Part shown: positions 16,591 through 25,521 of the stretch, piece after piece
Layout: each line of letters opens with the position of its first letter
How positions within the stretch are numbered: position 1 is the stretch's first letter
Source of the DNA: Marinomonas spartinae
Lineage (GTDB): Bacteria > Pseudomonadota > Gammaproteobacteria > Pseudomonadales > Marinomonadaceae
NCBI RefSeq assembly: GCF_016461715.1
Contig: NZ_JAEMUI010000030.1
Location: forward strand, 1-56,590
Length of the DNA: 56,590 nt
Direction of reading: 5' to 3'
Translations under genes and position numbers: made by a program
The notes under the pieces: generated by a model
Seen by the model: the letters and a program-made list of their open reading frames with translations, nothing else
Database searches by the model: none
What the model was told of the DNA's origin: nothing

Positions 16591-18402
16591 CTAAACAATC
16601 TCAATAAGCGTTTCCCCAGGAGTAACACGGTCACCTTTTTTGACATGCACCGCTTTCACTGTCCCAGCCACATTGGCATGAACTTCGGTTTCCATCTTCA
16701 TGGCTTCCGTCACCAGTACAGCCTGACCCGCATTTACGGTGTCCCCTTCCGCCACCAGCACATCAATGATGTTACCCGGCATGGCCGCGCTGACATGACC
16801 TGGCTCTGTGGCTTTCGAACGACCACTGCTGCCTTCTGAAACATACTCATTCAACGACTCAAACACCACTTCTTCTGGCATGCCATCAAGAGAAAGGTAC
16901 AGCTTGCGCTTACCTACCCCAAAGTCACCCACGCCGGTAATCGCCACATCGTAGACTTCACCATGAACGTCGATTTTAAATTCCGTGGCAAGCCCACCAG
17001 ACGATGCCGCATTGCCCGCCTGTTCTGGCGGTAGAAGCACTTCGGGCTGCAATGTGCCATCGGCGCGTTGCTGTAAGAACTCACGCCCCAGTTCTGGGAA
17101 CATGGCAAACGTTAGCACGTCCTCTTCATTTTTGGCCAAATCACCAATCTTTTTGCGTAACTTATATAACTCAGGCGCTAACGCATCCGCTGGACGAGCT
17201 TCGTTAACTTGCTCATTGCCCACGGCCTTTTTCTGAACACTCGCATTCACTGGCGCAGGGGGTTTACCATAGCCGCCTAGCAAATACCGTTTCACTTCAT
17301 TGGTGATGGTTTTATAGCGCTGTCCTGCCAGGATATTGTAGACCGCTTGAGTCCCTACAATTTGCGACGTCGGAGTCACCAAAGGTGGAAAGCCAAGATC
17401 TTCCCGCACCCGAGGAATTTCATTAAAGACATCACGAATTTTATCTAATGCATTTTGCTCTTTTAGCTGGTTCGCTAAGTTAGACATCATGCCGCCTGGT
17501 ACTTGGTTGATCTGCACAGACACGTCTTCACGGGTAAATTCGCTTTCAAACTGGTGGTACTTTTTCCGAACTTCACGGAAATAGTCAGCAATCTCTGACA
17601 GTAAAACAAGATCCAATCCCGTGTCGTAATCAGTGCCTTTCAACGCTGCGACTTGGGATTCTGTCGCTGGGTGGCTGGTACCACCCGCAAAAGAAGAAAT
17701 AGCCGTGTCAATTCGGTCTGCCCCTGCTTCCACCGCTTTTAACTGGCACAAAGGCGCTAGGCCTGACGTTGAATGGCTGTGTACAACCAATGGCAGATCG
17801 ACTGCATCTTTAATCGCTTTAACCAATTCGTAAGTTGCATAAGGCGTCAACAAGCCAGCCATGTCTTTAATTGCAATGGAATCCGCCCCCATCCCTTGCA
17901 TGGCTTTAGCTTGTTCTACAAACAGCGCCGAAGTGTGTACTGGGCTGGTCGTATAACAAATAGTCCCTTGCGCATGTTTACCGGCTTTTTTGACTGCTTT
18001 CATGGCAGTTTCAATATTACGCAGATCATTAAGCGCATCAAAAACACGAAACACATCAATGCCATTGTCTGCTGATTTTTGTACGAAGGCTTCGACCACA
18101 TCATCGGCGTAATGACGGTAACCTAGTAGGTTTTGCCCTCTTAACAACATTTGTAAGCGAGTATTTGGCAGTGCTGCCCGTAACTGACGCAGACGCTCCC
18201 ATGGATCTTCTTTTAAAAATCGCACACACGCATCAAAGGTCGCCCCACCCCAAACTTCCAAAGACCAAAAGCCCACTTGATCAAGCTTTTCACAAATTGG
18301 CAGCATGTCTTCTGTGCGCATGCGAGTGGCAATGAGAGATTGGTGTGCATCACGCAGCGTGACGTCAGTGACTTCGATTTTTGTTTTTTTTACTTGACTC
18401 AT
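16591..18402 (-). CDS. pycB: Pyruvate carboxylase subunit B (carboxyltransferase and biotin carrier)
   Basis: 603-residue protein: carboxyltransferase domain (about 8-300, with VTDVTLRDAHQS and the metal-binding HSHSTSG), conserved PYC/OADA linker domain (about 310-470) and C-terminal biotinyl domain with EAMKMET near residue 570. It could also be an oxaloacetate decarboxylase alpha subunit, but no beta/gamma sodium-pump subunits are present and the partner is a biotin carboxylase. With the divergent LysR, the arrangement is that of the two-subunit pyruvate carboxylase of Pseudomonas. It supplies oxaloacetate from pyruvate. It starts 18 bp after pycA. Confidence 0.9.
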   Translation of the reverse strand: MSQVKKTKIEVTDVTLRDAHQSLIATRMRTEDMLPICEKLDQVGFWSLEVWGGATFDACVRFLKEDPWERLRQLRAALPNTRLQMLLRGQNLLGYRHYADDVVEAFVQKSADNGIDVFRVFDALNDLRNIETAMKAVKKAGKHAQGTICYTTSPVHTSALFVEQAKAMQGMGADSIAIKDMAGLLTPYATYELVKAIKDAVDLPLVVHSHSTSGLAPLCQLKAVEAGADRIDTAISSFAGGTSHPATESQVAALKGTDYDTGLDLVLLSEIADYFREVRKKYHQFESEFTREDVSVQINQVPGGMMSNLANQLKEQNALDKIRDVFNEIPRVREDLGFPPLVTPTSQIVGTQAVYNILAGQRYKTITNEVKRYLLGGYGKPPAPVNASVQKKAVGNEQVNEARPADALAPELYKLRKKIGDLAKNEEDVLTFAMFPELGREFLQQRADGTLQPEVLLPPEQAGNAASSGGLATEFKIDVHGEVYDVAITGVGDFGVGKRKLYLSLDGMPEEVVFESLNEYVSEGSSGRSKATEPGHVSAAMPGNIIDVLVAEGDTVNAGQAVLVTEAMKMETEVHANVAGTVKAVHVKKGDRVTPGETLIEIV

Positions 18403-18420
18403 TTTCCTTCCTCCTGCGGA

Positions 18421-19836
18421 TTATCGACCAACGTGTGCAGCAATGGCAGCGGCTAATACCAGTGCAATGTCGCTAGGGTGACGTTTGACGGAATAATTTA
18501 GTAACTCTGGATGGGCTGGCACAAAGCCTGTATTAAACTGGCCTTTGACAAAATCTGGGTGCTTGAGTATTTCTTGATAATAATTCGACGTGGTTTTAAT
18601 CCCGTGCAGACGCATATCGTCTATCGCACGACGACCACGGGCAATCATTTCTTCCCAAGTGAGTGCCCAAACCACCAACTTCAAACACATGGAATCGAAG
18701 TAAGGGGGGATTTCATAACCAGTATAAATCGCCGTATCCACGCGCACCCCTGGACCACCCGGCGCATAGTAGTGGGTAATACGCCCAAAGCTTGGCAAAA
18801 AATCATTTTTAGGATCTTCTGCATTGATGCGAAATTGCATCGCAAAACCTCGGAAATGAATGTCTTCTTGGCGAAAACTCAAGGGCAACCCAGCAGCAAT
18901 CCGTAACTGCTCACGGACAATATCCACCCCTGTAATTTGCTCGGTAATGGTATGTTCCACCTGCACTCGAGTATTCATTTCCATAAAGTAGACTTCATTA
19001 CCCGATAGCAAAAACTCAACCGTTCCCGCGTTTTCGTAACCCACCGCCTTGGCGGCTTTGACGGCGAGATTACCAATATACTGGCGCTGTTCTGGGGTAA
19101 GTTGTGGGCTGGGAGCGATCTCAATCAATTTTTGATTGCGTCGTTGGATGGAACAGTCACGTTCAAAAAGGTGGATCACATTGCCTTGGGAATCGGCTAA
19201 AATTTGCACTTCAATATGACAAGGATCGACAATGCATTTTTCCAGAAAGACCTCAGCCGACCCAAACGCTTTAGTGGCTTCTGATATCACTCGTGGGTAT
19301 TGGCTTTTTAGTTCTTCAGGCGTATCACAACGACGAATACCTCGACCGCCCCCTCCTGATGTCGCCTTAATCATAACTGGATAGCCGATTTTACCCGCTA
19401 AAGACAAAGCCTCTTCCAAGTCGGCCAGATTACCCTCTGAGCCAGGGGTAATTGGAATACCAGCGGCGCGCATACTATCACGGGCTTGAGTTTTATCGCC
19501 CATTTTATGAATGACACTGGATTTTGGCCCAATAAAGACAATGCCCTTTTGTTCACACAACTGCGCAAAGTGAGCATTTTCAGACAAAAAGCCATAACCT
19601 GGGTGAATGGCGTCACAGCCGGTTTCGACGGCTAAATTGACAAGTCGTAATGGGTCTAAATACCCCGCTAATGGATCATCCCCTAGTGAGTAAGACTCAT
19701 CAGCACGCTTAGCATGCAAAGCATAACGATCTGGCTCAGTAAAAATCGCCACAGAGCGAATACCTGCCTCTGAACACGCACGTATTATGCGAACCGCTAT
19801 TTCTCCACGGTTGGCAATCAACACTTTCTTCAACAT
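18421..19836 (-). CDS. pycA: Pyruvate carboxylase subunit A (biotin carboxylase)
   Basis: 471-residue ATP-grasp biotin carboxylase, equal in length to the Pseudomonas PycA subunit. Signatures: IANRGEIAVRI at the N-terminus, the glycine-rich ATP loop KATSGGGGRGIR near 159-170, and EMNTRVQVEHTITE near 290. It carboxylates biotin on PycB with ATP and bicarbonate. It is the first gene of pycA-pycB; AccC is an alternative, but accB is absent and pycB is adjacent. A ribosome site (GAGAG) precedes the ATG at 19836. Confidence 0.9.
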   Translation of the reverse strand: MLKKVLIANRGEIAVRIIRACSEAGIRSVAIFTEPDRYALHAKRADESYSLGDDPLAGYLDPLRLVNLAVETGCDAIHPGYGFLSENAHFAQLCEQKGIVFIGPKSSVIHKMGDKTQARDSMRAAGIPITPGSEGNLADLEEALSLAGKIGYPVMIKATSGGGGRGIRRCDTPEELKSQYPRVISEATKAFGSAEVFLEKCIVDPCHIEVQILADSQGNVIHLFERDCSIQRRNQKLIEIAPSPQLTPEQRQYIGNLAVKAAKAVGYENAGTVEFLLSGNEVYFMEMNTRVQVEHTITEQITGVDIVREQLRIAAGLPLSFRQEDIHFRGFAMQFRINAEDPKNDFLPSFGRITHYYAPGGPGVRVDTAIYTGYEIPPYFDSMCLKLVVWALTWEEMIARGRRAIDDMRLHGIKTTSNYYQEILKHPDFVKGQFNTGFVPAHPELLNYSVKRHPSDIALVLAAAIAAHVGR

Positions 19837-20037
19837 GGATCTCTCCTTTCTTGTTATATGAGATCTGAGTAAAACGTTGTGGGCGAAACCAAGACGAGTC
19901 TAGATTCAGCAAACAGAGTCACCGTGCAAAGGCCTCTGAATCACTAGACTACTCAAAGAATAACCAAAGTAAAAATTGATATTTCAGGCCTTATCTATAA
20001 GGTATACGTGATAGATAACAATAAAATGGGAGCAAGC

Positions 20038-20991
20038 ATGTCATCCAACGTCCATTATCTCGCCAGTCGACTTACCTTTAGACAGTTACAAGTTTTCAAG
20101 TGCGTCTATGAGCTGAACAGTTATAGCCGTGCTGGGGACATGCTTGGCTTAAGCCAGCCAGCAGTCAGTAACCAAATTCGACAACTAGAACAGGCCATTG
20201 AGCAACCGCTATTTGAATACGTAGGTCGCCAGCTATACAGTACTGCCATCGCCAAACGCTTGGCACAATGCACCCTTTCTGTGTTTGATGAAGTTGAACG
20301 TTTTCAAAATGATCTGATGAACGACACCGGCTTAGTCTCTGGGGAACTAAAATTAGTCGCGGTAACCACCTCCCAATACATAGTCCCACACTTATTACGT
20401 GCCTATACCAGCCTTCATCCTAACGTGACGGTTTCACTGAAAGTGGTCAATCGAACCGAAGCCATTGCACGCTTCGAAAAAAATCGCGACGAACTGACCA
20501 TTATGGGCATGGTACCTAACGATAAGCCCATGTTGAGCCTGCCTTTTTTGGACAATGAGCTAGTACCCGTTGTCCCGCCTAACCACCCCTTGTTGCAAGA
20601 AAAAGAGATCACTTTGGCAAAGTTTTTAGAACAGACCCTATTGCTACGCGAAACGGGCTCAGGCAGCCGTTTAGCATTGGAATTACATTGTCAAAAGCAG
20701 CGCGTTCGCTTTACCCATCAAATGGAAATCGGTTCCAACGAAGCTATTAAACATGCGGTAATGGCAGGCTTAGGCGTCGCGGTTTTACCGCGCTTTGGAA
20801 TACTGGCCGAATTAAAACTGAAAAGTTTAGTAGAATTACCCATGAAGGATTTCCCGTTACGTCGATCCTGGTGTTTGGTCAGCCCACAAGGGCAACATCC
20901 AACGCCCACCATGCGGTCTTTTATTGACTATGTACAGCAGAATATAGGGCAGTTTGAGCAGATGTTTAAGCGTAAGATAACTCTCGATTGA
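20038..20991 (+). CDS. pycR: LysR-family regulator PycR
   Basis: About 318-residue LysR protein with N-terminal HTH (about 13-72, LTFRQLQVFKCVYE, SQPAVSNQIRQLE) and effector domain resembling CbbR. It diverges from pycA across 201 bp, the same arrangement as the pyruvate-carboxylase regulator of Pseudomonas aeruginosa; hence the symbol. The ATG at 20038 follows GGGAGC; in-frame starts at 20008 and 20026 are less well placed. Its 3' end overlaps the convergent ogt gene by 26 bp. Confidence 0.8.
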   Translation: MSSNVHYLASRLTFRQLQVFKCVYELNSYSRAGDMLGLSQPAVSNQIRQLEQAIEQPLFEYVGRQLYSTAIAKRLAQCTLSVFDEVERFQNDLMNDTGLVSGELKLVAVTTSQYIVPHLLRAYTSLHPNVTVSLKVVNRTEAIARFEKNRDELTIMGMVPNDKPMLSLPFLDNELVPVVPPNHPLLQEKEITLAKFLEQTLLLRETGSGSRLALELHCQKQRVRFTHQMEIGSNEAIKHAVMAGLGVAVLPRFGILAELKLKSLVELPMKDFPLRRSWCLVSPQGQHPTPTMRSFIDYVQQNIGQFEQMFKRKITLD

Positions 20992-21529
20992 GCAGCTGTT
21001 TTTTACGTTCTATTCCCCAACGATAGCCACCAAGATTTCCGCCTTTACGCACAATGCGGTGGCACGGAATCAACACCGCCAGACGATTTGCTCCACAAGC
21101 ATTAGCAACCGCCCTGACAGCATTGGGCCGGCCGACTCGTTCAGCCAACTCACTATAAGTTTGCGTTTGCCCGTAAGGAATGGTTTTTAAGGCTTGCCAT
21201 ACTTGTCTTTGGAAGATCGTCCCCTGGATATCTAAAGGTAAATGCTGAATTGAACTGTCTCTTGAGTTTCCCTTCTCACTAAAGTAATCCAGAAGACAAT
21301 CAAACCAAGCGGAATACGGCCCGATGGTAGATCCTTCTTGATACTGTCCAACATTTTTCAATGCTGCACTCGGCAAAGTAAGATGCAACTCCTGTTGCAA
21401 AGCAGACATATCATCAGCAAAACTCACATTGCGTAATCCCTTATCACTTGCTAATAATAAACAGTGGCCCAAGGATGTTTGTTCGATAACATAGAAAAAT
21501 TGCTCTTCTTTGACAGCCATGGTTCGCAT
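20966..21529 (-). CDS. ogt: Methylated-DNA--protein-cysteine methyltransferase
   Basis: 187-residue O6-alkylguanine-DNA alkyltransferase that repairs alkylated guanine by suicide transfer to its own cysteine. The catalytic PCHRIV motif is near residue 153, preceded by the helix-turn-helix with GQTQTYSELAERVGRP and ANACGANR, and followed by GGYRWGIERK. A degenerate N-terminal domain (about 1-90) is present, as in Ogt. I use ATG 21529 with GAGAGGT upstream. It overlaps pycR tail-to-tail by 26 bp. Confidence 0.88.
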   Translation of the reverse strand: MRTMAVKEEQFFYVIEQTSLGHCLLLASDKGLRNVSFADDMSALQQELHLTLPSAALKNVGQYQEGSTIGPYSAWFDCLLDYFSEKGNSRDSSIQHLPLDIQGTIFQRQVWQALKTIPYGQTQTYSELAERVGRPNAVRAVANACGANRLAVLIPCHRIVRKGGNLGGYRWGIERKKQLLNRELSYA

Positions 21530-21614
21530 TGGCGACCTCTCGTTCACTTGTGATAAATCATCTTGCCACAGGATTATACAGTATCCATAACATTACCCGC
21601 CTAAGCGAAGCCAT

Positions 21615-21657
21615 AAGATTGGTTTTTTAAACGATAGCCACAAAACCAATCTTTTTT
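21615..21657 (+). terminator. Terminator-like hairpin in a region without an upstream plus-strand gene
   Basis: Perfect 12-bp arms (21615-21626 and 21642-21653), 15-base loop, then TTTT on the plus strand. The nearest plus-strand gene upstream is pycR, 0.6 kb away across ogt. It may stop read-through or end an unannotated short transcript. The remaining 283 bp between ogt and the chemoreceptor hold no gene that I can support. Confidence 0.5.
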
Positions 21658-21830
21658 CCCGTTTCACGCGTAACAGTGAAGAGAGAAAAATCTCTTTACA
21701 CTTCTCCATCACACTAATAACAAATGTCCTACGTTAGTTAACTGAAAAAAAGGTCGAAACACGTAAACTGAGTGTAGGAATTAGCCTACAAGACGCAGTA
21801 CAGCCATGCAAACCTAAAGAAGGTGATACT

Positions 21831-23150
21831 ATGATTTTCAATAGCAAGAGCAAACAACAAAAACAGGAAGCACTCTTTGAAACGCAGAAAATCGCCGCTG
21901 AAGGTTCGGCATTTTTAGATGCGATGAGCCGATACTGCGCGACCATTAGTTTCGCTCCCGATGGCACTATACTCAACGCGAACGACCTTTTTCTTAAATC
22001 CGTAGGCTACGGTTTAGATGAAATTGTCGGTAAGAAACACGCCATGTTCTGTACCAAAAAATTCACATCAAGCCCCGAATACAAAGAGTTTTGGGAAAAA
22101 CTGAACAGTGGAAAAAGCCATCAGAGCACCTTTAGGCGACTCACCAAAGGAGGCCAAACAATCTGGCTAGAGGCCACTTACTTTCCCGTCACAGTTGATG
22201 GCAAGGTCACAAAAGTGGTGAAAATTGCCACTGATGTGACACAAAAGAAAAATGAAGCAGATGATCAAAAAGCGATCATTGCCTCTTTGAACGTCTCATC
22301 CGCTTTGATTGAGTTCACGACAGATGGCACCATATTGACGGCCAATGACAACTTTCTTAGAACTATGGGCTATTCACTAAAAGAGATTACAGGGAAAAAA
22401 CACCGCATCTTTTGTAACGATAAATTTTATGATACTCACCCCAATTTTTGGTCATCTTTGAGTCAAGGCCATTTTAACTCAGGTCAATTCGAGCGCATTA
22501 ACAAACAAGGACAGTCTGTTTGGTTAGAAGCGACTTATAACCCTGTTTTTGATGACGATGGTAATGTGACTAAGGTGATTAAAATTGCGACCGACATTAC
22601 CGACAGAGTCAACGAGCAAATGGCCATACAACATGCGGCTGAAGTCGCACACGCAACGTCGGTAGAAACGGCTCAAGTCTCAGAGAATGGAGCGAAAATA
22701 CTCAAACGTACCGTTGATACATCCAACCAAATTATTAAGGATGTCGACACCTCGACAGAGCTAATTGAGCAGCTAAACAAGCAATCCGAAAGTATTGCTA
22801 AAATTGTCACCACCATTGGTTCGATCGCCGACCAGACCAACTTATTGGCTCTTAACGCGGCCATTGAGGCGGCTCGAGCAGGAGAGCATGGCAGGGGCTT
22901 TGCGGTAGTGGCTGATGAGGTGCGGACCCTAGCATCTCGAACCAGTAAATCGACGGTAGAAATCGAAGAGATGGTGGCACAGAACAGCGTCCTGACTCGC
23001 CAAGCCAAAGCCAGCATGAGTGAGGTAAATGGTCGCTCAGAGGAGAATGCTCAACTGATTAATGAAGCGGCGGGGATTATCGACGAAATCCTCAAAGGGG
23101 CAGAACATGTATCCAGTACTGTTAGCCGATTGCTTGATACATCACGGTAG
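21831..23150 (+). CDS. Soluble chemoreceptor with two PAS domains
   Basis: 439-residue methyl-accepting chemotaxis-type protein without transmembrane helices. Two PAS domains follow one another (about 30-135 and 150-258); both keep FLKSVGY or FLRTMGYS, a GKKH motif and the VKIATDVT or IKIATDIT end. They are followed by a signalling coiled coil whose hairpin tip (NLLALNAAIEAARAGE, GFAVVADEVR) starts near residue 335. PAS-PAS receptors of this class often bind haem or flavin and report redox or energy state. The C-terminal arm is short. It lies just downstream of, and convergent with, the lig operon. Ribosome site GAAGGTG. Confidence 0.87.
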   Translation: MIFNSKSKQQKQEALFETQKIAAEGSAFLDAMSRYCATISFAPDGTILNANDLFLKSVGYGLDEIVGKKHAMFCTKKFTSSPEYKEFWEKLNSGKSHQSTFRRLTKGGQTIWLEATYFPVTVDGKVTKVVKIATDVTQKKNEADDQKAIIASLNVSSALIEFTTDGTILTANDNFLRTMGYSLKEITGKKHRIFCNDKFYDTHPNFWSSLSQGHFNSGQFERINKQGQSVWLEATYNPVFDDDGNVTKVIKIATDITDRVNEQMAIQHAAEVAHATSVETAQVSENGAKILKRTVDTSNQIIKDVDTSTELIEQLNKQSESIAKIVTTIGSIADQTNLLALNAAIEAARAGEHGRGFAVVADEVRTLASRTSKSTVEIEEMVAQNSVLTRQAKASMSEVNGRSEENAQLINEAAGIIDEILKGAEHVSSTVSRLLDTSR

Positions 23151-23191
23151 TTGTGACCTTACGGTTTCACACTCACCAAAGAAAAACACGC

Positions 23192-23231
23192 TAAAAAAGA
23201 TGCGATAAGTCTATTCGACCTATCGCATCTT
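23192..23231 (-). terminator. Terminator of the lig operon
   Basis: Perfect 11-bp arms (23197-23207 and 23221-23231) with a 13-base loop. On the minus strand the stem is followed by a run of T (complement of the A-run at 23193-23198). It lies 67 bp past the ligB stop and between two convergent transcription units. Confidence 0.8.
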
Positions 23232-23297
23232 GCTTCATTGTGCTTTTAGTCGCACTTTCCATCATGCATGCTTATTTATTAGAGCGCGAGAACGTCC

Positions 23298-24149
23298 CTA
23301 TTTGCTAGGCATCTCGTGTTCTAATAAAAGCACGCCTGATCCTGTATTGGATATCGGGGCATGATAATTTCTATGGAGCTCGGTGACTTTACCTCGTAGC
23401 GCTCCACGCATGGCAATCCACATATTGAGCTCAACGGTTTGCGCCCCACCGATCTTAACCAAGTCTAAATTGCTGTACTTGGTTAACGACTCTGGGTCAC
23501 TGACCAGTTTGTCCATGCATTCAATATCAAACTCTCGATTGATAATACCTGCTCGTTCTCCATCTAACTGGTGAGACAAACCGCCTGTACCAAATATGGC
23601 AACAGTGATGTCCTCATCATAAGATTCAATGGCTTTACCAATCGCTTTACCTAATTCAAAACAACGCCACGGCTGAGGCATCGGATGTTGCTCACAATTG
23701 ATACACACAGGAATCACTTTCACATGCCCATAATTATTACCCGGCCACATCAGGCTCAAAGGAACGGTCAAACCGTGATCAACCTTCATTTCTTGGCAGA
23801 TCGTCATATCAAAACCGTCTTCCACCAGACTATTAGCAATATGCCAGGATAATTCTGATTCACCCGTCACTGGAGGGATGGTTGCAATGCCCCACCCTTC
23901 GTCGGAATTATGGTATTCATCCGCCACCCCAATGGCAAACGTCGGCTTTTTGTCGATAAAAAACTCAAGACCATGATCGTTATAAAACAAGACAATCACA
24001 TCTGGTTGCTTTTCGTTTAACCACTTACGTACAGGTGGATAACCATCAAAAAAAGGCTTCCAATAGGGCGTATCTTCTTGCTTATTTGCCATTGCATTGG
24101 CAATGGCTGGAATATGAGAGGTGGTCACTGCGCCAATAATATTCGCCAT
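23298..24149 (-). CDS. ligB: Protocatechuate 4,5-dioxygenase beta subunit LigB
   Basis: 283-residue catalytic subunit of the class III extradiol dioxygenase that opens protocatechuate between C4 and C5. Fe(II) ligands are visible: His12 in TTSHIPAI, the His in FYNDHGLEF near residue 60, and the Glu in VELNMW near 240. The catalytic base His is in GGLSHQLDG near 195. It is the last gene of ligJKUIAB and its ATG overlaps the ligA stop as TAATG, a coupling that helps make subunits in equal amounts. Confidence 0.93.
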   Translation of the reverse strand: MANIIGAVTTSHIPAIANAMANKQEDTPYWKPFFDGYPPVRKWLNEKQPDVIVLFYNDHGLEFFIDKKPTFAIGVADEYHNSDEGWGIATIPPVTGESELSWHIANSLVEDGFDMTICQEMKVDHGLTVPLSLMWPGNNYGHVKVIPVCINCEQHPMPQPWRCFELGKAIGKAIESYDEDITVAIFGTGGLSHQLDGERAGIINREFDIECMDKLVSDPESLTKYSNLDLVKIGGAQTVELNMWIAMRGALRGKVTELHRNYHAPISNTGSGVLLLEHEMPSK

Positions 24150-24511
24150 TATGCTTCTCCTGAGCCATTTTTAACCAGCAACGCCTTAAACTCATCCAAA
24201 CTTAACCCCGTTTGAATGGCCCCGATATCTTGCATATTCAGCTTAAGAAGACCGGCAAACTTCGCCACGTAATAGATACTGCCACCTTCTTGAAGCAAAC
24301 CAATGATATCGCGATCATGAATGGCTTTGATCTGTTTTTCAGTCAAACCAAACTTAGCACAGTAAGCATCAGGGTCTTTATTAAACTCATCACGAGCCGT
24401 TTGCTCATTAAAGGAGTAGCACATTTTGTTCAGCCCGTAGCCTTTCTTGGCCATTTTGCCATCAAACAGGTAAGTTCCTGGGACAGGCTGAGTTGAATCT
24501 TTTACTGCCAT
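24149..24511 (-). CDS. ligA: Protocatechuate 4,5-dioxygenase alpha subunit LigA
   Basis: 120-residue alpha subunit, which caps the LigB active site. Recognisable stretches are VPGTYLFDG (near 11-19), GYGLNKMCYSFN and the LigA-family C-terminal helices. I start at the ATG at 24511 because AGAGGTG lies just upstream; the frame is open to 24580 but that would add a 23-residue extension not seen in LigA. It overlaps ligB by one base. Confidence 0.92.
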   Translation of the reverse strand: MAVKDSTQPVPGTYLFDGKMAKKGYGLNKMCYSFNEQTARDEFNKDPDAYCAKFGLTEKQIKAIHDRDIIGLLQEGGSIYYVAKFAGLLKLNMQDIGAIQTGLSLDEFKALLVKNGSGEA

Positions 24512-24589
24512 GATATTCACACCTCTTGTTATTCTGTTATGTGCTTTATCCATCCACACGACAAAGCACGCCTTACTCACCCCTGGGAA

Positions 24590-25465
24590 TCATTCTGCCC
24601 AATAAAGCGCCATTGGATTGTCCACTAACAAGGCCTGTTGTAGCTCTTTGGTGGGCGCGATGTGAGGAATAACATCCACCAAATGCCCGTCGTTCGGCGC
24701 TTCCACTTTCATATTTGGGTGAGGCCAATCGGTTCCCCATAACACACGATTTGGAAATTTCTCTACCAAGGTACGGGCGAATGGGTAGACATCAGAGTAA
24801 TCCGGGGCATGTTGCGTTAAACGCTCAGGGCAGCTCACCTTACACCAAACATTATCGTTGTCTGCCATGAAGTTCACAAAACGCTGGAAATCCGGATGAT
24901 CCACACCATTAGCAACTTTTGGCGTCCCCATATGATCGACTACAATGGTGGTATTTAACTCCTTTAAGAAAGGAATCAGTTCTTCAAGGTCCGCAGCCTC
25001 AAAGTAGACAACAATATGCCAACCTAAAGGTCGGATTTTATCTGCAATTGCAAAGAAAACCTCTTTAGGTGTACTGTCTACTAAGCGTTTTACAAAGTTA
25101 AAGCGTACGCCGCGAACACCCGCTTCATGCATCACTTTCAGCTCTTCCTCGGTGATGCTGTCATCCACGAATGCTACACCTCGCGCCAACTCTCCGGCTG
25201 AATTAAGCGCATCAATCAAGGCAGAGTTATCCGTACTATGACACGATGCCTGAACAATTACATTGCGGGAAAATCCCAAATGATCCCGTAACGCGAATAA
25301 CTGTTCTTTCGATGCATCACACGGGGTATATTTGCGTTTTGGGTGATAAGGAAATTTATCCGCTGGACCAAACACGTGACAATGGGCGTCTACCGAACCT
25401 TCAGGCACACGAAAGTTCGGCTTACTTGGGTTAGGATGAAAAGGAATGTAATCTTTATCCATCAT
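24590..25465 (-). CDS. ligI: 2-pyrone-4,6-dicarboxylate hydrolase LigI
   Basis: 291-residue amidohydrolase-fold lactonase that hydrolyses 2-pyrone-4,6-dicarboxylate to 4-oxalomesaconate/4-carboxy-2-hydroxymuconate. The HxH motif is in VDAHCHVFGP (near 25-34), and the catalytic Asp is in WGTDWPHPN near 245. Members of this group work without or with little dependence on metal. First ATG at 25465 follows AGGT; a second ATG is the next codon. Gaps of 78 bp to ligA and 56 bp to ligU are compatible with one operon. Confidence 0.92.
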   Translation of the reverse strand: MMDKDYIPFHPNPSKPNFRVPEGSVDAHCHVFGPADKFPYHPKRKYTPCDASKEQLFALRDHLGFSRNVIVQASCHSTDNSALIDALNSAGELARGVAFVDDSITEEELKVMHEAGVRGVRFNFVKRLVDSTPKEVFFAIADKIRPLGWHIVVYFEAADLEELIPFLKELNTTIVVDHMGTPKVANGVDHPDFQRFVNFMADNDNVWCKVSCPERLTQHAPDYSDVYPFARTLVEKFPNRVLWGTDWPHPNMKVEAPNDGHLVDVIPHIAPTKELQQALLVDNPMALYWAE

Positions 25466-25521
25466 GATCTGTTACCTATTTTAATATTTGTTTAAGGCTT
25501 TTCATTACAGGGCGCTACTCT

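Noticed and set aside
16591..18402. Oxaloacetate decarboxylase alpha subunit (sodium pump)
   Set aside because: No beta or gamma subunit genes nearby; the adjacent biotin carboxylase gene and divergent LysR match two-subunit pyruvate carboxylase.
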